Shown here: piece by piece, positions 33,916 to 43,007 of the stretch | How the letters are laid out: the number at the start of each line of letters is the position of its first letter | Position numbering within the stretch: position 1 is the first letter of the stretch | Source: Chromobacterium alticapitis | Lineage (GTDB): Bacteria > Pseudomonadota > Gammaproteobacteria > Burkholderiales > Chromobacteriaceae | Direction of reading: 5' to 3' | NCBI RefSeq assembly: GCF_002924365.1 | Contig: NZ_PQWB01000036.1 | Location: forward strand, 62,001-126,000 | DNA length: 64,000 bases | Made by a program: the position numbers and the translations under genes | Notes under the pieces: model-generated | What the model saw: only the letters and a program-made list of their open reading frames with translations | Told to the model about the DNA's origin: nothing | The model's database searches: none

Positions 33916-34992
33916 TCAGTCGGCCTTCAGCACGCCGCGGCGGATCTGGTCTTCCTCGATGGACTCGAATAGGGCCTTGAAGTTGCCCTCGCCGAAGCCC
34001 TCATTGCCCTTGCGCTGGATGATCTCGAAGAAGATCGGGCCGATCACGGTTTCGGTGAAGATCTGCAGCAGAATGCCTTCCACCGGCGCGCCGTCGATCA
34101 GGATGCTGTTCTTCTTCAGACGGGCCACGTCCTCGCCGTGCCCCGGCACGCGGGTGTCCACCTTTTCGTAGTAGGTGTCCGGAGTATCCAGGAAGCGGGT
34201 GCCGCGCGCCTTCAGCGTTTCCACCGTGGCGTAGATGTCATCGGTGGTCAGCGCGATGTGCTGGATGCCCTCGCCGTTGTACTGGCGCAGGAACTCCTCG
34301 ATCTGGCTCTTGTCGTCGGACGATTCATTGATCGGGATGCGGATCTTGCCGCAGGGGCTGGTCATCGCCTTGGACACCAGGCCGGTCAGCTTGCCTTCGA
34401 TGTCGAAGTAGCGGATTTCGCGGAAGTTGGCGATGTCGGTGTAGAAGTCCGCCCACTTGGCCATATTGCCGCGCGCCACGTTGTGGGTCAGGTGGTCGAT
34501 CTCGGTCAGGCCGACGCCGAACGGACGCTGCTCCACGCCGTCCAGCGGCACGAAGTCCACGTCGTAGATATTGTGTTCCGGGCCGTAGCGGTCAACGAAG
34601 TACAGCGCGGAGCCGCCTATGCCCTGCACCGCCGGAATGTTCAGCTCCATGAAACCGATCGGGCGCTGATAAGGCTGCGCGCCATGCGCCAGCGCGTACT
34701 CATAAGCCTTGGCCGCATCCTTGACCCGCCAGGCCATCGCGCAAGCGGACGGACCGTGCGCGTGGGCGAACTCGCTGGCCGGCTGGTTGGTTTCGGCGTT
34801 CAGGATGAAGTTGATGTCGCCCTGGCGGAACAGGCTGACATTCTTGCTGCGATGGCGGGACACTTCGACGAAGCCCAGCGACAGGAATAATTGGCGCAGT
34901 TTCTCCACGCCGGCCGCGTCGGGCGCGGTGTATTCGACAAACTCGAAGCCGTCGGTGGCGAGCGGGTTTTGCAGCATGGCTTCCATTTTCAT
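33916..34992 (-). CDS. hppD: 4-hydroxyphenylpyruvate dioxygenase
   Basis: Fe(II)-dependent enzyme that converts 4-hydroxyphenylpyruvate to homogentisate. The 358-residue protein has two vicinal-oxygen-chelate modules; iron ligands are His167 (TEIDHLTH), His245 (GIQHIAL) and Glu323 (PIFFEII). The ATG at 34992 has a strong GAGGAG site, while an upstream start in the same frame lacks one. It is the first gene of the tyrosine operon and is divergent from an Lrp/AsnC regulator. A perfect palindrome lies 24 bases upstream of the start codon. Confidence 0.95.
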   Translation of the reverse strand: MKMEAMLQNPLATDGFEFVEYTAPDAAGVEKLRQLFLSLGFVEVSRHRSKNVSLFRQGDINFILNAETNQPASEFAHAHGPSACAMAWRVKDAAKAYEYALAHGAQPYQRPIGFMELNIPAVQGIGGSALYFVDRYGPEHNIYDVDFVPLDGVEQRPFGVGLTEIDHLTHNVARGNMAKWADFYTDIANFREIRYFDIEGKLTGLVSKAMTSPCGKIRIPINESSDDKSQIEEFLRQYNGEGIQHIALTTDDIYATVETLKARGTRFLDTPDTYYEKVDTRVPGHGEDVARLKKNSILIDGAPVEGILLQIFTETVIGPIFFEIIQRKGNEGFGEGNFKALFESIEEDQIRRGVLKAD

Positions 34993-35016
34993 CTGTTTCT
35001 CCTCTGTTATATAGAT

Positions 35017-35035
35017 CGCGTACAAATAGTACGCG
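35017..35035. promoter_or_regulatory. Perfect 19-base palindrome upstream of hppD, candidate operator
   Basis: CGCGTAC (35017-35023), AAATA, GTACGCG (35029-35035). It lies 24 bases from the hppD start codon, either in the promoter or the early leader. The divergent Lrp/AsnC-type regulator is the obvious candidate to bind it; Lrp-family sites are often short dyads with an A/T centre. Confidence 0.5.
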
Positions 35036-35340
35036 AAGCAATAATTCGCTCGTTTGAGCGCTGCGTGTAAACGTTTGTAGGCTATTCGCGTTTATGTAAG
35101 CAGACCGGTTGCCCATCCAAACAAGGAGGAAACCGGCAGCTCGACAGGGGAAGAAAGCAGAAGGAGGATGGCTCGCGCATCGGGACATGCGCACCGCGCG
35201 GACCGCCAATGGCGGCACGGCAAGCTCTCCTCCGAACGAATCGTTTTCTGCTGTCACACCCCATCGACATGCTTCGGCAGTCTCATGCTGCCGTTGGCGA
35301 TTTAGGCTTTTTATTCTATGGAAACCGCATGGCAATTTTC

Positions 35341-35368
35341 TTGCTAAATTGCTTTTGTTTGCTAAAAT
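35341..35368 (+). promoter_or_regulatory. Sigma-70-type promoter of the Lrp-type regulator
   Basis: TTGCTA (35341-35346), 16 bases, TAAAAT (35363-35368). It would start transcription about 35 bases before the regulator start codon. TTGCTAAA occurs twice here, which may reflect autoregulation. Confidence 0.5.
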
Positions 35369-35411
35369 TTCAGAATAAAATGCCTCAACAAACCGATTAA
35401 CAGGAGAAAAT

Positions 35412-35897
35412 ATGCCAAGTCTTACATTAGATAAGACAGACTTGCGTATTCTGGCCGAATTGCAGCTGGATGGCCGCTTGACCAACGTCGAGCTGGCCGA
35501 GCGCGTGGCGCTGTCGCCCTCGCCCTGCCTGCGCCGACTCAAGCAGCTGGAAGAGTCCGGCGTGATTCGCCAGTACGTCGCTCTGCTCGATCCTGCGCAT
35601 ATCGGTCTGGGTCTGCAGGCCTGGGTGCGGGTGACCTTGGAGAAACGCGGCAATATGCATCTGCAAAGCTTCATCGAAGCGGTGCAGAGCTGGCCGGAAG
35701 TGATCAACTGTTTCGCCATGACCGGCGAAATGGACTATTTGCTGCAGGTGTATTTCGAAGACATGGAGCACTTCTCGCGCTTCGTGATGGACGAGCTGCT
35801 GCAGCATCCGGGCGTGGAGGACGTCAAGTCCAGCTTCGTGCTGAAGGAAATCAAGCGCACCACCTCGCTGCCGCTGGGGCAGATGCGCGGCATGTAA
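35412..35897 (+). CDS. Lrp/AsnC-family transcriptional regulator
   Basis: A 161-residue feast/famine regulator with an N-terminal helix-turn-helix (DKTDLRILAELQLDGRL, then VELAERVALSPSPCLRRLKQLEE) and a C-terminal ligand-binding RAM domain (residues 70-150). It is divergent from hppD, so tyrosine or another amino acid is the likely ligand and the hppD-hmgA-fahA-maiA operon the likely target. AGGAG precedes the ATG. A bidirectional terminator lies 22 bases after the stop. The family call is firm; the target is inference. Confidence 0.93.
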   Translation: MPSLTLDKTDLRILAELQLDGRLTNVELAERVALSPSPCLRRLKQLEESGVIRQYVALLDPAHIGLGLQAWVRVTLEKRGNMHLQSFIEAVQSWPEVINCFAMTGEMDYLLQVYFEDMEHFSRFVMDELLQHPGVEDVKSSFVLKEIKRTTSLPLGQMRGM

Positions 35898-35918
35898 GCC
35901 AAGCCCTTCGCAGCATGC

Positions 35919-35943
35919 AAAACGGCCCTTCACGGGCCGTTTT
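35919..35943. terminator. Bidirectional terminator between the Lrp-type regulator and UPF0114 gene
   Basis: AAAACGGCCC pairs with GGGCCGTTTT, 10 bp with a five-base loop, with T-rich flanks on both strands. Confidence 0.85.
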
Positions 35944-35948
35944 CATTT

Positions 35949-36494
35949 TCAATGCCGCTGATGCGCCGAGGCGGCGCCGGCCAGCAGCTTGTCGGTGTAG
36001 GCGATGGCCGCCGCCGACAGCAGGAAGGCCAGGTGCAGGAACAGTTGCCACTTGATGGTGTGCTCGTCGATGCGGCTGGCGTTGATGAAAGTTTGCAGCA
36101 GGTGGATGGACGAGATGCTGATGATGGCCATCGACAGCTTCACCTTCAGCACCGAGGCGTTGACATGGTCCAGCCATTCCGGCTGGTCCGGGTGGCTGTC
36201 TATGCGCAGCCGGGAGACGAAAGTCTCGTAGCCGCCCACCGTCACCATCACCAGCAGGTTGGCGATCATCACCACGTCGATCAGGCCCAGCACCGCCAGC
36301 ATGATGTCGGTTTCGGTCAGGTGGTTCAGCCCTTCCAGCAGCTCCCATAACTGCGCGAGAAACTTCCACGCGTAGACCCCCTGCACCACGATCAGGCCCA
36401 GATAAATGGGCAGCTGCAGCCAGCGGCTGCTGAAAATCACTTGGCCCAGCAAAGATTTGCGGGGCTCGATCTGGACTGCTTGTTGCTCTTGCAT
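35949..36494 (-). CDS. UPF0114 (YqhA-type) membrane protein
   Basis: A 181-residue inner-membrane protein with three or four helices. The conserved segments [34 protein letters not shown]-like (here [20 protein letters not shown]), GYETFVSRL and [16 protein letters not shown] define the UPF0114/YqhA family. Function is unknown. The start is at [18 protein letters not shown]. It follows metF in the same direction after about 50 bases and may share its transcript. The terminator at 35919 lies just past its stop. Confidence 0.88.
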   Translation of the reverse strand: MQEQQAVQIEPRKSLLGQVIFSSRWLQLPIYLGLIVVQGVYAWKFLAQLWELLEGLNHLTETDIMLAVLGLIDVVMIANLLVMVTVGGYETFVSRLRIDSHPDQPEWLDHVNASVLKVKLSMAIISISSIHLLQTFINASRIDEHTIKWQLFLHLAFLLSAAAIAYTDKLLAGAASAHQRH

Positions 36495-36546
36495 AGACCT
36501 TCCTGTTGTTCGCGGCCGCGGGCGGCGCCACGCCGCCCGCGCGTCG

Positions 36547-37380
36547 TCACAGGCCCAGCCTCTGCCAGATGGTGGAGACCAGGCCCGCCTGGTTCAATGT
36601 GTAAAAATGCAGTCCCGGCGCGCCGCCCTGCAGCAGCCGGTCGCACAGTTCGGTCACCACGTCCAGTCCCAGCGCGCGGATGGACGCGGCGTCGTCGTAG
36701 TAGGCCTGCATGCGCAGCCTCAGCCAGCGCGGCACTTCCGCCCCGCACATGTCGGAGAAGCGGCAGAGCTGGCCGAAATTGGAAATCGGCATGATACCGG
36801 GCACGATGGGGATGTCCACCCCGCGCGCGCGGATTTCATCGACGAAACGGAAATAGCTGTCAGCGTTGAAGAAGTACTGGGTCATCGCGGAGTCCGCCCC
36901 GGCCCGCACCTTGCGCACGAAATTGGCGAGGTCGTCTTCGGCCGAGCGCGCCTGCGGATGGAACTCCGGATAGGCCGCCACCTCGATGTGGAAGTGGTCG
37001 CCATGCTCGGCGCGGATGAACTCCACCAGCTCGTTGGCGTAGCGGAACTCGCCGGCGGCGACCATGCCGGACGGGATGTCGCCGCGCAGCGCCACCAGGT
37101 GGCGGATGCCGTTGGAACGGTACTCATTGAGGATGGCGGCGATATTCTCGCGGGTGGAGCCGATGCAGGACAAGTGCGGCGCGGCGGCCTGCCCCTCGCT
37201 GCGGATTTCCAGCACGGTAGACAAGGTGCCGTCGCGGGTGGTTCCGCCGGCGCCGAAGGTCACCGAGAAGAATTGCGGCTTGAACTGGGCCAGCTGCTGG
37301 CGCGTGGTGCGCAGCTTGGCGATGCCTTCCGGCGTTTTCGGCGGAAAGAATTCGAAACTGAAGGTACGCGGCTGCGTCAT
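36547..37380 (-). CDS. metF: 5,10-methylenetetrahydrofolate reductase
   Basis: FAD enzyme that reduces methylene-THF to methyl-THF, the methyl donor for methionine synthesis. The 277-residue protein has [13 protein letters not shown] near the start with the catalytic Glu, [23 protein letters not shown] and the later block [17 protein letters not shown]. Length fits the bacterial barrel form. It lies downstream of ahcY but a strong terminator (37433-37468) stands between them, so it probably has its own promoter. Confidence 0.96.
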   Translation of the reverse strand: MTQPRTFSFEFFPPKTPEGIAKLRTTRQQLAQFKPQFFSVTFGAGGTTRDGTLSTVLEIRSEGQAAAPHLSCIGSTRENIAAILNEYRSNGIRHLVALRGDIPSGMVAAGEFRYANELVEFIRAEHGDHFHIEVAAYPEFHPQARSAEDDLANFVRKVRAGADSAMTQYFFNADSYFRFVDEIRARGVDIPIVPGIMPISNFGQLCRFSDMCGAEVPRWLRLRMQAYYDDAASIRALGLDVVTELCDRLLQGGAPGLHFYTLNQAGLVSTIWQRLGL

Positions 37381-37432
37381 GGATGATCCCCTTGTCTGCT
37401 GTCGTTTGTTGTTATGGCACAGTCGTAAAAAA

Positions 37433-37468
37433 AAACGGACAGCACCATTCTAGGGGGGCTGTCCGTTT
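37433..37468 (-). terminator. Intrinsic terminator after ahcY
   Basis: AAACGGACAGC (37433-37443) pairs perfectly with GCTGTCCGTTT (37458-37468), 11 bp. On the minus strand it runs straight into nine T residues. It separates ahcY from metF. Confidence 0.9.
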
Positions 37469-37484
37469 CGTCTTGGTTCAATAA

Positions 37485-38885
37485 TCAATAACGATAGTGA
37501 TCGGGCTTATAAGGACCTTGCTTGGGCACGCTGATATAGGCGGCCTGCTGGTCCGAAAGCTCGGTCAGCCGCGCGCCTATGCGCGCCAGGTGCAGACGCG
37601 CCACCTTCTCGTCCAGATGCTTGGGCAGCACGTACACTTTCTGCTCATACTTGTGGCCGTTGGCGAACAGTTCGATCTGCGCCAGCACCTGGTTGGTGAA
37701 GCTGTTGGACATCACGAAGCTCGGGTGGCCGGTGCCGCAACCCAGGTTCACCAGGCGGCCTTCGGCCAGCAGGATCACGCGCTTGCCGTCTGGGAAGATG
37801 ATGTGGTCGACCTGCGGCTTGATGTTCTCCCACTGATGCTGGCGCAGCGACGCGACTTCGATCTCGCTGTCGAAGTGGCCGATATTGCAGACGATGGCAT
37901 TGTTGCGCATCTTCTTCATGTGCTCATGGGTAATCACGCCCACATTGCCGGTGGCGGTGACGAAGATGTCGGCCTGGTCGGCCACTTCGTCCATCCGCAC
38001 CACGCGGTAGCCTTCCATCGCCGCCTGCAGCGCGCAGATCGGGTCGATCTCGGTTACCCACACCGTGGCGCCCAAGCCGCGCAGGCTCTGCGCGCAGCCC
38101 TTGCCCACGTCGCCGTAGCCCAGCACCACGGCCACCTTGCCGGCCACCATCACATCGGTGGCGCGCTTGATGCCGTCCACCAGCGACTCGCGGCAGCCGT
38201 ACAGATTATCGAACTTGGACTTGGTGACGGAATCGTTGACGTTGATCGCCGGGAAAGGCAGATGGCCGTCCTTCTCCATCTGGTACAGGCGATGCACGCC
38301 GGTGGTGGTTTCCTCGGTCACGCCCTGGATGGGTTCGAGGCGCTTGGAATACCAGTGCGGATCGAGAGCCAGGTGGCGTTTGATCGAGGCGAACAGCGCG
38401 GTCTCTTCCTCATTGGTCGGGTGGGCCAGCACGCCGATGTCCTTCTCCGCCTTGCTGCCCAGCATCAGCAGCAGAGTGGCGTCGCCGCCGTCGTCCAGGA
38501 TCATGTTGGCGGGCGTGCCTTCCGGCCATTCGAAGATCTTGTGGCTGAACTCCCAGTACTCGTCCAGGCTCTCGCCCTTGAATGCGAACACCGGAATGCC
38601 GGCGGCCGCGATGGCGGCGGCGGCGTGGTCCTGGGTGGAGAAGATGTTGCACGAGGCCCAGCGCACTTCGGCGCCCAAGGCGATCAGCGTTTCGATCAGC
38701 ACGGCGGTCTGTACCGTCATGTGCAGGCTGCCGGCGATGCGGGCGCCGCGCAGCGGCTGGCTGGCGCGGTATTCGTCGCGCGTCGCCATCAGGCCCGGCA
38801 TTTCGGTTTCGGCGATATTCAGCTCCTTGCGGCCCCAGGCGGCAAGGGAAATGTCTGCTACGTGATAATCGGTGAAATCAGCCAT
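37485..38885 (-). CDS. ahcY: S-adenosyl-L-homocysteine hydrolase
   Basis: NAD-dependent enzyme that cleaves S-adenosylhomocysteine to homocysteine and adenosine, removing the product inhibitor of methyltransferases. The 466-residue protein has the usual start [20 protein letters not shown], the NAD motif [18 protein letters not shown], the block [16 protein letters not shown] with the catalytic Lys region, and the C-terminal KPDHYRY. It includes the insertion typical of the longer bacterial forms. The ATG at 38885 has AAGGA upstream. Its leader contains an SAH riboswitch. Confidence 0.97.
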   Translation of the reverse strand: MADFTDYHVADISLAAWGRKELNIAETEMPGLMATRDEYRASQPLRGARIAGSLHMTVQTAVLIETLIALGAEVRWASCNIFSTQDHAAAAIAAAGIPVFAFKGESLDEYWEFSHKIFEWPEGTPANMILDDGGDATLLLMLGSKAEKDIGVLAHPTNEEETALFASIKRHLALDPHWYSKRLEPIQGVTEETTTGVHRLYQMEKDGHLPFPAINVNDSVTKSKFDNLYGCRESLVDGIKRATDVMVAGKVAVVLGYGDVGKGCAQSLRGLGATVWVTEIDPICALQAAMEGYRVVRMDEVADQADIFVTATGNVGVITHEHMKKMRNNAIVCNIGHFDSEIEVASLRQHQWENIKPQVDHIIFPDGKRVILLAEGRLVNLGCGTGHPSFVMSNSFTNQVLAQIELFANGHKYEQKVYVLPKHLDEKVARLHLARIGARLTELSDQQAAYISVPKQGPYKPDHYRY

Positions 38886-38960
38886 CGTGAAGCATCCTTG
38901 TTCACGCGGCCAGGCAGGATGCGGCCCACCCGTCATCCCGTGCCTGCCACGGTCATGAGT

Positions 38961-39042
38961 CAGGTGGGCGCCGTTGGATCGCCCGCAAGGGCGGCGGCAC
39001 GCCGAGCCTGGGGAGGCAGTCCTCCTCGCAGCGCCCCTCGGC
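38961..39042 (-). ncRNA. SAH riboswitch in the ahcY leader
   Basis: Read on the minus strand, the leader holds CCGAGGGGCGCTGCGA, then CCAGGCTCGG and further on AACGGCGCCCACCTG. These are the conserved strands of the S-adenosylhomocysteine riboswitch: P1 CCGAG/CTCGG with the GGGCGCTGCGA core, and the pseudoknot strand GGCGCCCACC. It is upstream of ahcY, its usual target, with the expected effect of raising expression when SAH builds up. The 3' end is placed at the pseudoknot strand and is accurate to a few bases. Confidence 0.9.
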
Positions 39043-39052
39043 ATGCCGGGTA

Positions 39053-39058
39053 ATTATA
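39053..39058 (-). promoter_or_regulatory. Consensus -10 element of the ahcY promoter
   Basis: TATAAT on the minus strand, about 11 bases before the first conserved riboswitch base, which places the transcription start right at the riboswitch. The -35 region is poor (CTATAT at 17 bases). Confidence 0.55.
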
Positions 39059-39122
39059 CCTAGTCCGCGCGGAAAATATAGCCGCATCCATGCCATGGCC
39101 ATGGCCAGCCGCCAAACGAAAA

Positions 39123-39148
39123 AAACCGCCAGCGCAGGCTGGCGGTTT
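39123..39148 (-). terminator. Intrinsic terminator after metK
   Basis: AAACCGCCAGC (39123-39133) and GCTGGCGGTTT (39138-39148), an 11-bp stem with a four-base loop, followed on the minus strand by TTTTTCGTTT. It insulates metK from the riboswitch-controlled ahcY. Confidence 0.9.
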
Positions 39149-39166
39149 GGATGCGCTGACTGGCGC

Positions 39167-40336
39167 TTACAGGCCGGCGTCGGCGCGCAGCGCCTGCACC
39201 TTGTCTGTGCGCTCCCAGGTGAACTCCGGCTCTTCGCGGCCGAAGTGGCCGTAGGCGGCGGTTTTGCCGTAGATCGGGCGCAGCAGGTCCAGCATCTGGA
39301 TGATGCCCTTCGGACGCAGGTCGAAGTGCTTTTTCACCAGTTCCACGATCTTGTCGTTCGGAATGGTGTTGGTGCCGAAGGTGTCGACGGCGATCGAGGT
39401 CGGCTCGGCCACGCCGATGGCGTAAGAAACCTGGATCTGGCACTGGCGCGCCAGGCCGGCGGCGACGATGTTCTTCGCCACATAACGGCCGGCATAAGCC
39501 GCGGAGCGGTCAACCTTGGACGGATCCTTGCCAGAGAAGGCGCCGCCGCCATGCGGCGCCGCGCCGCCGTAGGTGTCGACGATGATCTTGCGGCCGGTCA
39601 GGCCGCAATCGCCCATCGGGCCGCCGATGACGAAGCGGCCGGTCGGGTTGATCAGGAACTTCGTTTCCGGGGTGATCATCTCCGGCGGCAGCACCGGCTT
39701 GATGATGTCCTCGATCACCGCCTCGGTCAGCGTCTGGTGGTCGATGTCCGGGCTATGCTGGGTGGACAGCACCACGGTGTCGATGCGCTTGGGCAGGCCG
39801 GTGGCGCTGTCATAGACGCAGGTGATCTGACTCTTGGCGTCCGGACGCAGCCACGGCAGACGGCCGTCCTTGCGCAGCTCGGCCTGACGCTGCACCAGGC
39901 GGTGCGCGTAGTAGATCGGGAACGGCATCAGCGTCGGGGTTTCGTCGCAGGCGTAGCCGAACATCAAACCCTGATCGCCAGCGCCCTGGTTCAGATCCAG
40001 GCCTTCGCCTTCGTTGACGCCTTGAGCGATGTCCGGGGATTGCTTGTCATAGCAGGCCATCACCGCGCAGCCGCGGTAATCGAAGCCCAGCTCGGAATCG
40101 TCATAGCCGATGCGCTTGATGGTGTCGCGCGCGACCTTGATGTAGTCGATGTTGGCGGTGGTGGTGATTTCGCCGGCCAGCACGACCAGGCCGGTATTCA
40201 CCAGCGTTTCGGCGGCCACGCGCGCGTACTTGTCTTCGCGCAGGATGGCGTCCAGAATCGCATCGGAAATCTGGTCGGCGACTTTGTCCGGATGGCCTTC
40301 GGAGACGGACTCCGAGGTAAACAGGTATTCACTCAT
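39167..40336 (-). CDS. metK: S-adenosylmethionine synthetase
   Basis: Makes SAM from methionine and ATP. The 389-residue protein begins [21 protein letters not shown] and has [15 protein letters not shown], the P-loop-like [19 protein letters not shown] and [11 protein letters not shown]. All signature residues are intact. It is transcribed in the same direction as ahcY but ends in its own terminator. It is divergent from an LpxL-type acyltransferase gene 76 bases away, an arrangement found in other betaproteobacteria. Confidence 0.97.
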   Translation of the reverse strand: MSEYLFTSESVSEGHPDKVADQISDAILDAILREDKYARVAAETLVNTGLVVLAGEITTTANIDYIKVARDTIKRIGYDDSELGFDYRGCAVMACYDKQSPDIAQGVNEGEGLDLNQGAGDQGLMFGYACDETPTLMPFPIYYAHRLVQRQAELRKDGRLPWLRPDAKSQITCVYDSATGLPKRIDTVVLSTQHSPDIDHQTLTEAVIEDIIKPVLPPEMITPETKFLINPTGRFVIGGPMGDCGLTGRKIIVDTYGGAAPHGGGAFSGKDPSKVDRSAAYAGRYVAKNIVAAGLARQCQIQVSYAIGVAEPTSIAVDTFGTNTIPNDKIVELVKKHFDLRPKGIIQMLDLLRPIYGKTAAYGHFGREEPEFTWERTDKVQALRADAGL

Positions 40337-40412
40337 TTATTCTGCGTTCCCAAAAAATACAAAACCCTGTGATGATAAAATAGGCCGCTTTCAGACCAAG
40401 ACTGCTGAAATC

Positions 40413-41297
40413 ATGTCCAAGCTAGTCCATTTGCTGCTGTCTGTCCTGGCGCACCTTCCCTTATCCTGGCTACAAGGTTTGGGTGCCGCTCTGGGGCAAC
40501 TGACTTATCGTGCTTCCCCCGGTTTTGCCGCTAGGCTGCGGGAGAATCTAAGTTCTAGTAAAATCTTCGAAAATTATCAGGTTTTACCACGTGAAGTCAA
40601 ACGGAGCGCGGCGGAAACTGGCAAAGGCGCGCTTGAGCTGGCCATTGCCTGGTGTCGCAGCCCGGAAGACATTGCCGCCATGGTCAAACGATGCGAAGGC
40701 TGGGTCCATGTGGAGCAGGCCCTCGCTAGCGGCAACGGTATTATATTCGTAACTCCGCACTTAGGCAGCTACGATATCGCCGGTCGTTATATTAGTTCGC
40801 GCCTGCCCTTCCCGCTGACCGCCATGTACCGGCCGCCCAAACTGCAGTGGCTGGAACCGGTGATGCAGGCCGGACGCGCCCGCGGCAAGGGCAAGACCGC
40901 GCCCGCCACCGCGGCCGGCGTGCGCGTGCTGATGAAGGCGCTGAAATCGGGCGAAGCCACCATCATCCTGCCGGACCAGGCGCCAGCCAACGGCGAAGGC
41001 GTCTGGGCGCCGTTCTTCGGCCGCCCGGCTTACACCATGACGCTGGTGCCGCGCCTGGCTCAGATGAGCGGCGTGACCATGCTGTTCTTCGTCGGCGAAC
41101 GGCTGCCTGGCGGCCAAGGCTTCGTCGTGCACATCGAACCGCTGGAGCAGCCGTTCTCCGGGGACAAGGAAGCCGACTGCGCGCAGATGAACCGCCAGGT
41201 GGAAAACCTGATCCGCCGCTTCCCCAGCCAATATCTGTGGAGCTACAACCGTTATAAATGCCCGCCCGGCGCCAGCCGGCCGGATGCGCAATCCTAA
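40413..41297 (+). CDS. LpxL/HtrB-family lipid A acyltransferase, first copy
   Basis: Inner-membrane acyltransferase of the lysophospholipid acyltransferase superfamily that adds a secondary acyl chain to lipid A. The 294-residue protein has an N-terminal hydrophobic anchor and the catalytic HX4D motif as His116 and Asp121 in TPHLGSYD, followed by the later block ILPDQAPANGEGVWAPFFG. ATG 40413 (MSKLVHLLLS) is chosen; the frame is open further up but overlaps metK. The next gene is a paralogue. Which acyl chain it transfers cannot be told. Divergent from metK. Confidence 0.88.
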   Translation: MSKLVHLLLSVLAHLPLSWLQGLGAALGQLTYRASPGFAARLRENLSSSKIFENYQVLPREVKRSAAETGKGALELAIAWCRSPEDIAAMVKRCEGWVHVEQALASGNGIIFVTPHLGSYDIAGRYISSRLPFPLTAMYRPPKLQWLEPVMQAGRARGKGKTAPATAAGVRVLMKALKSGEATIILPDQAPANGEGVWAPFFGRPAYTMTLVPRLAQMSGVTMLFFVGERLPGGQGFVVHIEPLEQPFSGDKEADCAQMNRQVENLIRRFPSQYLWSYNRYKCPPGASRPDAQS

Positions 41298-41305
41298 GGA
41301 CAACC

Positions 41306-42172
41306 ATGAAATTCGCTTTCGCCCTGCTGTGGCTGATCCGGCTGCTGCCTATGCCAGCCATCGGCCTCCTCGCCCGCGGCCTGGGCAATATCGCCTATCT
41401 GCTGGCCGGCAGCCGCCGCCGCGTCGGCCTGATCAATTTGCGCCTGTGTTTCCCGGACATGCCCATCGCCGAGCGCAAGCGGCTGATCCGCAAGAACTGC
41501 CAGCACATGATACGGATGGTGCTGGAGTACGGCGTGTGCTGGTGGAGTTCAGCCAAGCGCATCGACAAGCTGGTCGACATCAAGAATTTGCATTACGTCA
41601 CGGATCTGCGCGAACAGGGAGAAGACGTGATCCTGTTCTACCCGCATTTCGTCGGCTTCGAGATGTGCGTCTACGCGCTGAACCAATACATCCCGCTGGT
41701 CAGCGTCTACTCGCACCAGAAGAACGAGGCGCTGGACCAGCAGATCTACGCCGGCCGCCAGCGTTACGACAATGCCTACATCGTGTCGCGCCAGGAAGGC
41801 CTGCGCCCCATCATCAAGGCCATGCGCAAGGATCACGCGCCCTTCCTGTATCTGCCGGACCAGGACTTCGGCGTGCGCGACTCGCTGTTCGTCGATTTCT
41901 TCGGCGTCAAGGCCGCCACCATCACCGGCCTGTCGCGCATCGCCAAGCTGGCCCGCGCCAAAGTGGTGCCCGCCATCGCCCGCCGCGTCGGCGACCGTTT
42001 CGAACTGGAGTTCTACCCTGCCTGGGACGGCTATCCCAGCGAAGACATCGAGGCCGATACCCGCCGCATGAACGCCTTCCTGGAAGACCGCGTCCGCGAA
42101 ATTCCAGACCAGTACTTCTGGCTGCACAAACGCTTCAAGAACCGTCCGCAGGGCGAGGCGCGTTTCTACTGA
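41306..42172 (+). CDS. LpxL/HtrB-family lipid A acyltransferase, second copy
   Basis: A 288-residue paralogue of the preceding gene, starting 8 bases after it with AAGGA upstream. The catalytic motif is HX4E, His114 and Glu119 in PHFVGFE, as in E. coli LpxL, in contrast to the HX4D of its neighbour. It also has LYLPDQDFGVRDSLFVDFFG and an N-terminal anchor helix. Two tandem paralogues suggest one each for two secondary acyl positions of lipid A. The identity of the chains is not inferable. Confidence 0.88.
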   Translation: MKFAFALLWLIRLLPMPAIGLLARGLGNIAYLLAGSRRRVGLINLRLCFPDMPIAERKRLIRKNCQHMIRMVLEYGVCWWSSAKRIDKLVDIKNLHYVTDLREQGEDVILFYPHFVGFEMCVYALNQYIPLVSVYSHQKNEALDQQIYAGRQRYDNAYIVSRQEGLRPIIKAMRKDHAPFLYLPDQDFGVRDSLFVDFFGVKAATITGLSRIAKLARAKVVPAIARRVGDRFELEFYPAWDGYPSEDIEADTRRMNAFLEDRVREIPDQYFWLHKRFKNRPQGEARFY

Positions 42173-42306
42173 CACTCGGCCGGCTGGGCCGCGTCCGATC
42201 GCCACGCTATGCCATTGAGCTAAATCAATGGCCTGCTCTAGCGTCGTGCTGTATATTGTTAAACTTTTTTACAATTCGAAAACAAACTTTTAATTTTAGG
42301 AATAAG

Positions 42307-42987
42307 ATGATGCGGAGTCCTGCCCTGTTCGCCCTGTCCGCCGCGGCCATCGCGCTGACCGGCTTGTCCGGCTGCGCCACCGAAAGCTCCCAAGCCCTGG
42401 CCGTGCAGCAAGTGGCCAGCGCCAACAAACCCTATGCCGGCGCGCGCGCGCCCATCTCCGTGGGCAAGTTCGATAACCGTTCCAGCTATATGCGCGGCAT
42501 CTTCTCCGACGGCGCCGACCAGCTGGGCGGCCAGGCCAAGACCATCCTGATCACCCATCTGCAGCAAAGCAATCGCTTCAATGTGCTCGATCGCGCCAAT
42601 CTGGAAGAGATCAAGCAGGAGGCCGGCCTGAAGAAGCAAGCGCAAAACCTGAAGGGCGCGGACTATGTCGTCACCGGCGACGTCACCGAGTTCGGCCGCA
42701 AGGAAGTGGGCGACCAACAGCTGTTCGGCATCCTCGGCCGCGGCAAGGAGCAAATCGCTTATGCCAAGGTCAATCTGAACATCGTCAACACTCTGACCTC
42801 CGAAGTGGTGTATTCCGCCCAGGGCGCCGGCGAATACAAGCTGTCCAATCGCGAAATCGTCGGCTTTGGCGGCACCGCCAGCTATGACTCCACGCTGAAC
42901 GGCAAAGTGCTGGATCTGGCCATCCGCGAAGCGGTCAACAACCTCGTCAATGGCATCGACGCCGGCGCCTGGAAGCCCGCCAAGTAA
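42307..42987 (+). CDS. CsgG/HfaB-family lipoprotein
   Basis: A 226-residue lipoprotein: signal peptide with lipobox LSGC and lipid-modified Cys23. The mature part has the CsgG-type fold, with ILITHLQQSNRFNVLDR, LEEIKQEAGL, GADYVVTGDVTEFGRK and a C-terminal NNLVNGI. CsgG of curli systems forms an outer-membrane secretion pore. No curli subunit (csgA/B) or csgE/F gene lies nearby. It is followed by a DUF4810 lipoprotein and a GNA1162-like lipoprotein, a trio also known from Neisseria. ATG 42307 has AGGA upstream; a second ATG follows at once. Confidence 0.88.
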   Translation: MMRSPALFALSAAAIALTGLSGCATESSQALAVQQVASANKPYAGARAPISVGKFDNRSSYMRGIFSDGADQLGGQAKTILITHLQQSNRFNVLDRANLEEIKQEAGLKKQAQNLKGADYVVTGDVTEFGRKEVGDQQLFGILGRGKEQIAYAKVNLNIVNTLTSEVVYSAQGAGEYKLSNREIVGFGGTASYDSTLNGKVLDLAIREAVNNLVNGIDAGAWKPAK

Positions 42988-43007
42988 CTCCCCTATCCGT
43001 GAAGACA

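Larger units (their letters stand above)
34993..35411. other. 419-bp divergent gap between hppD and the Lrp-type regulator
   Basis: Holds the palindrome CGCGTAC-AAATA-GTACGCG next to hppD, a small GCTC/GAGC hairpin, and, on the regulator side, an AT-rich region with a promoter and the repeated TTGCTAAA. Two open frames inside (one per strand) have poor composition and are rejected as genes. Confidence 0.6.

Noticed and set aside
35109-35378. Open frame of 89 codons in the hppD-regulator gap
   Set aside because: No convincing ribosome binding site, odd composition, and it overlaps the regulator's promoter.
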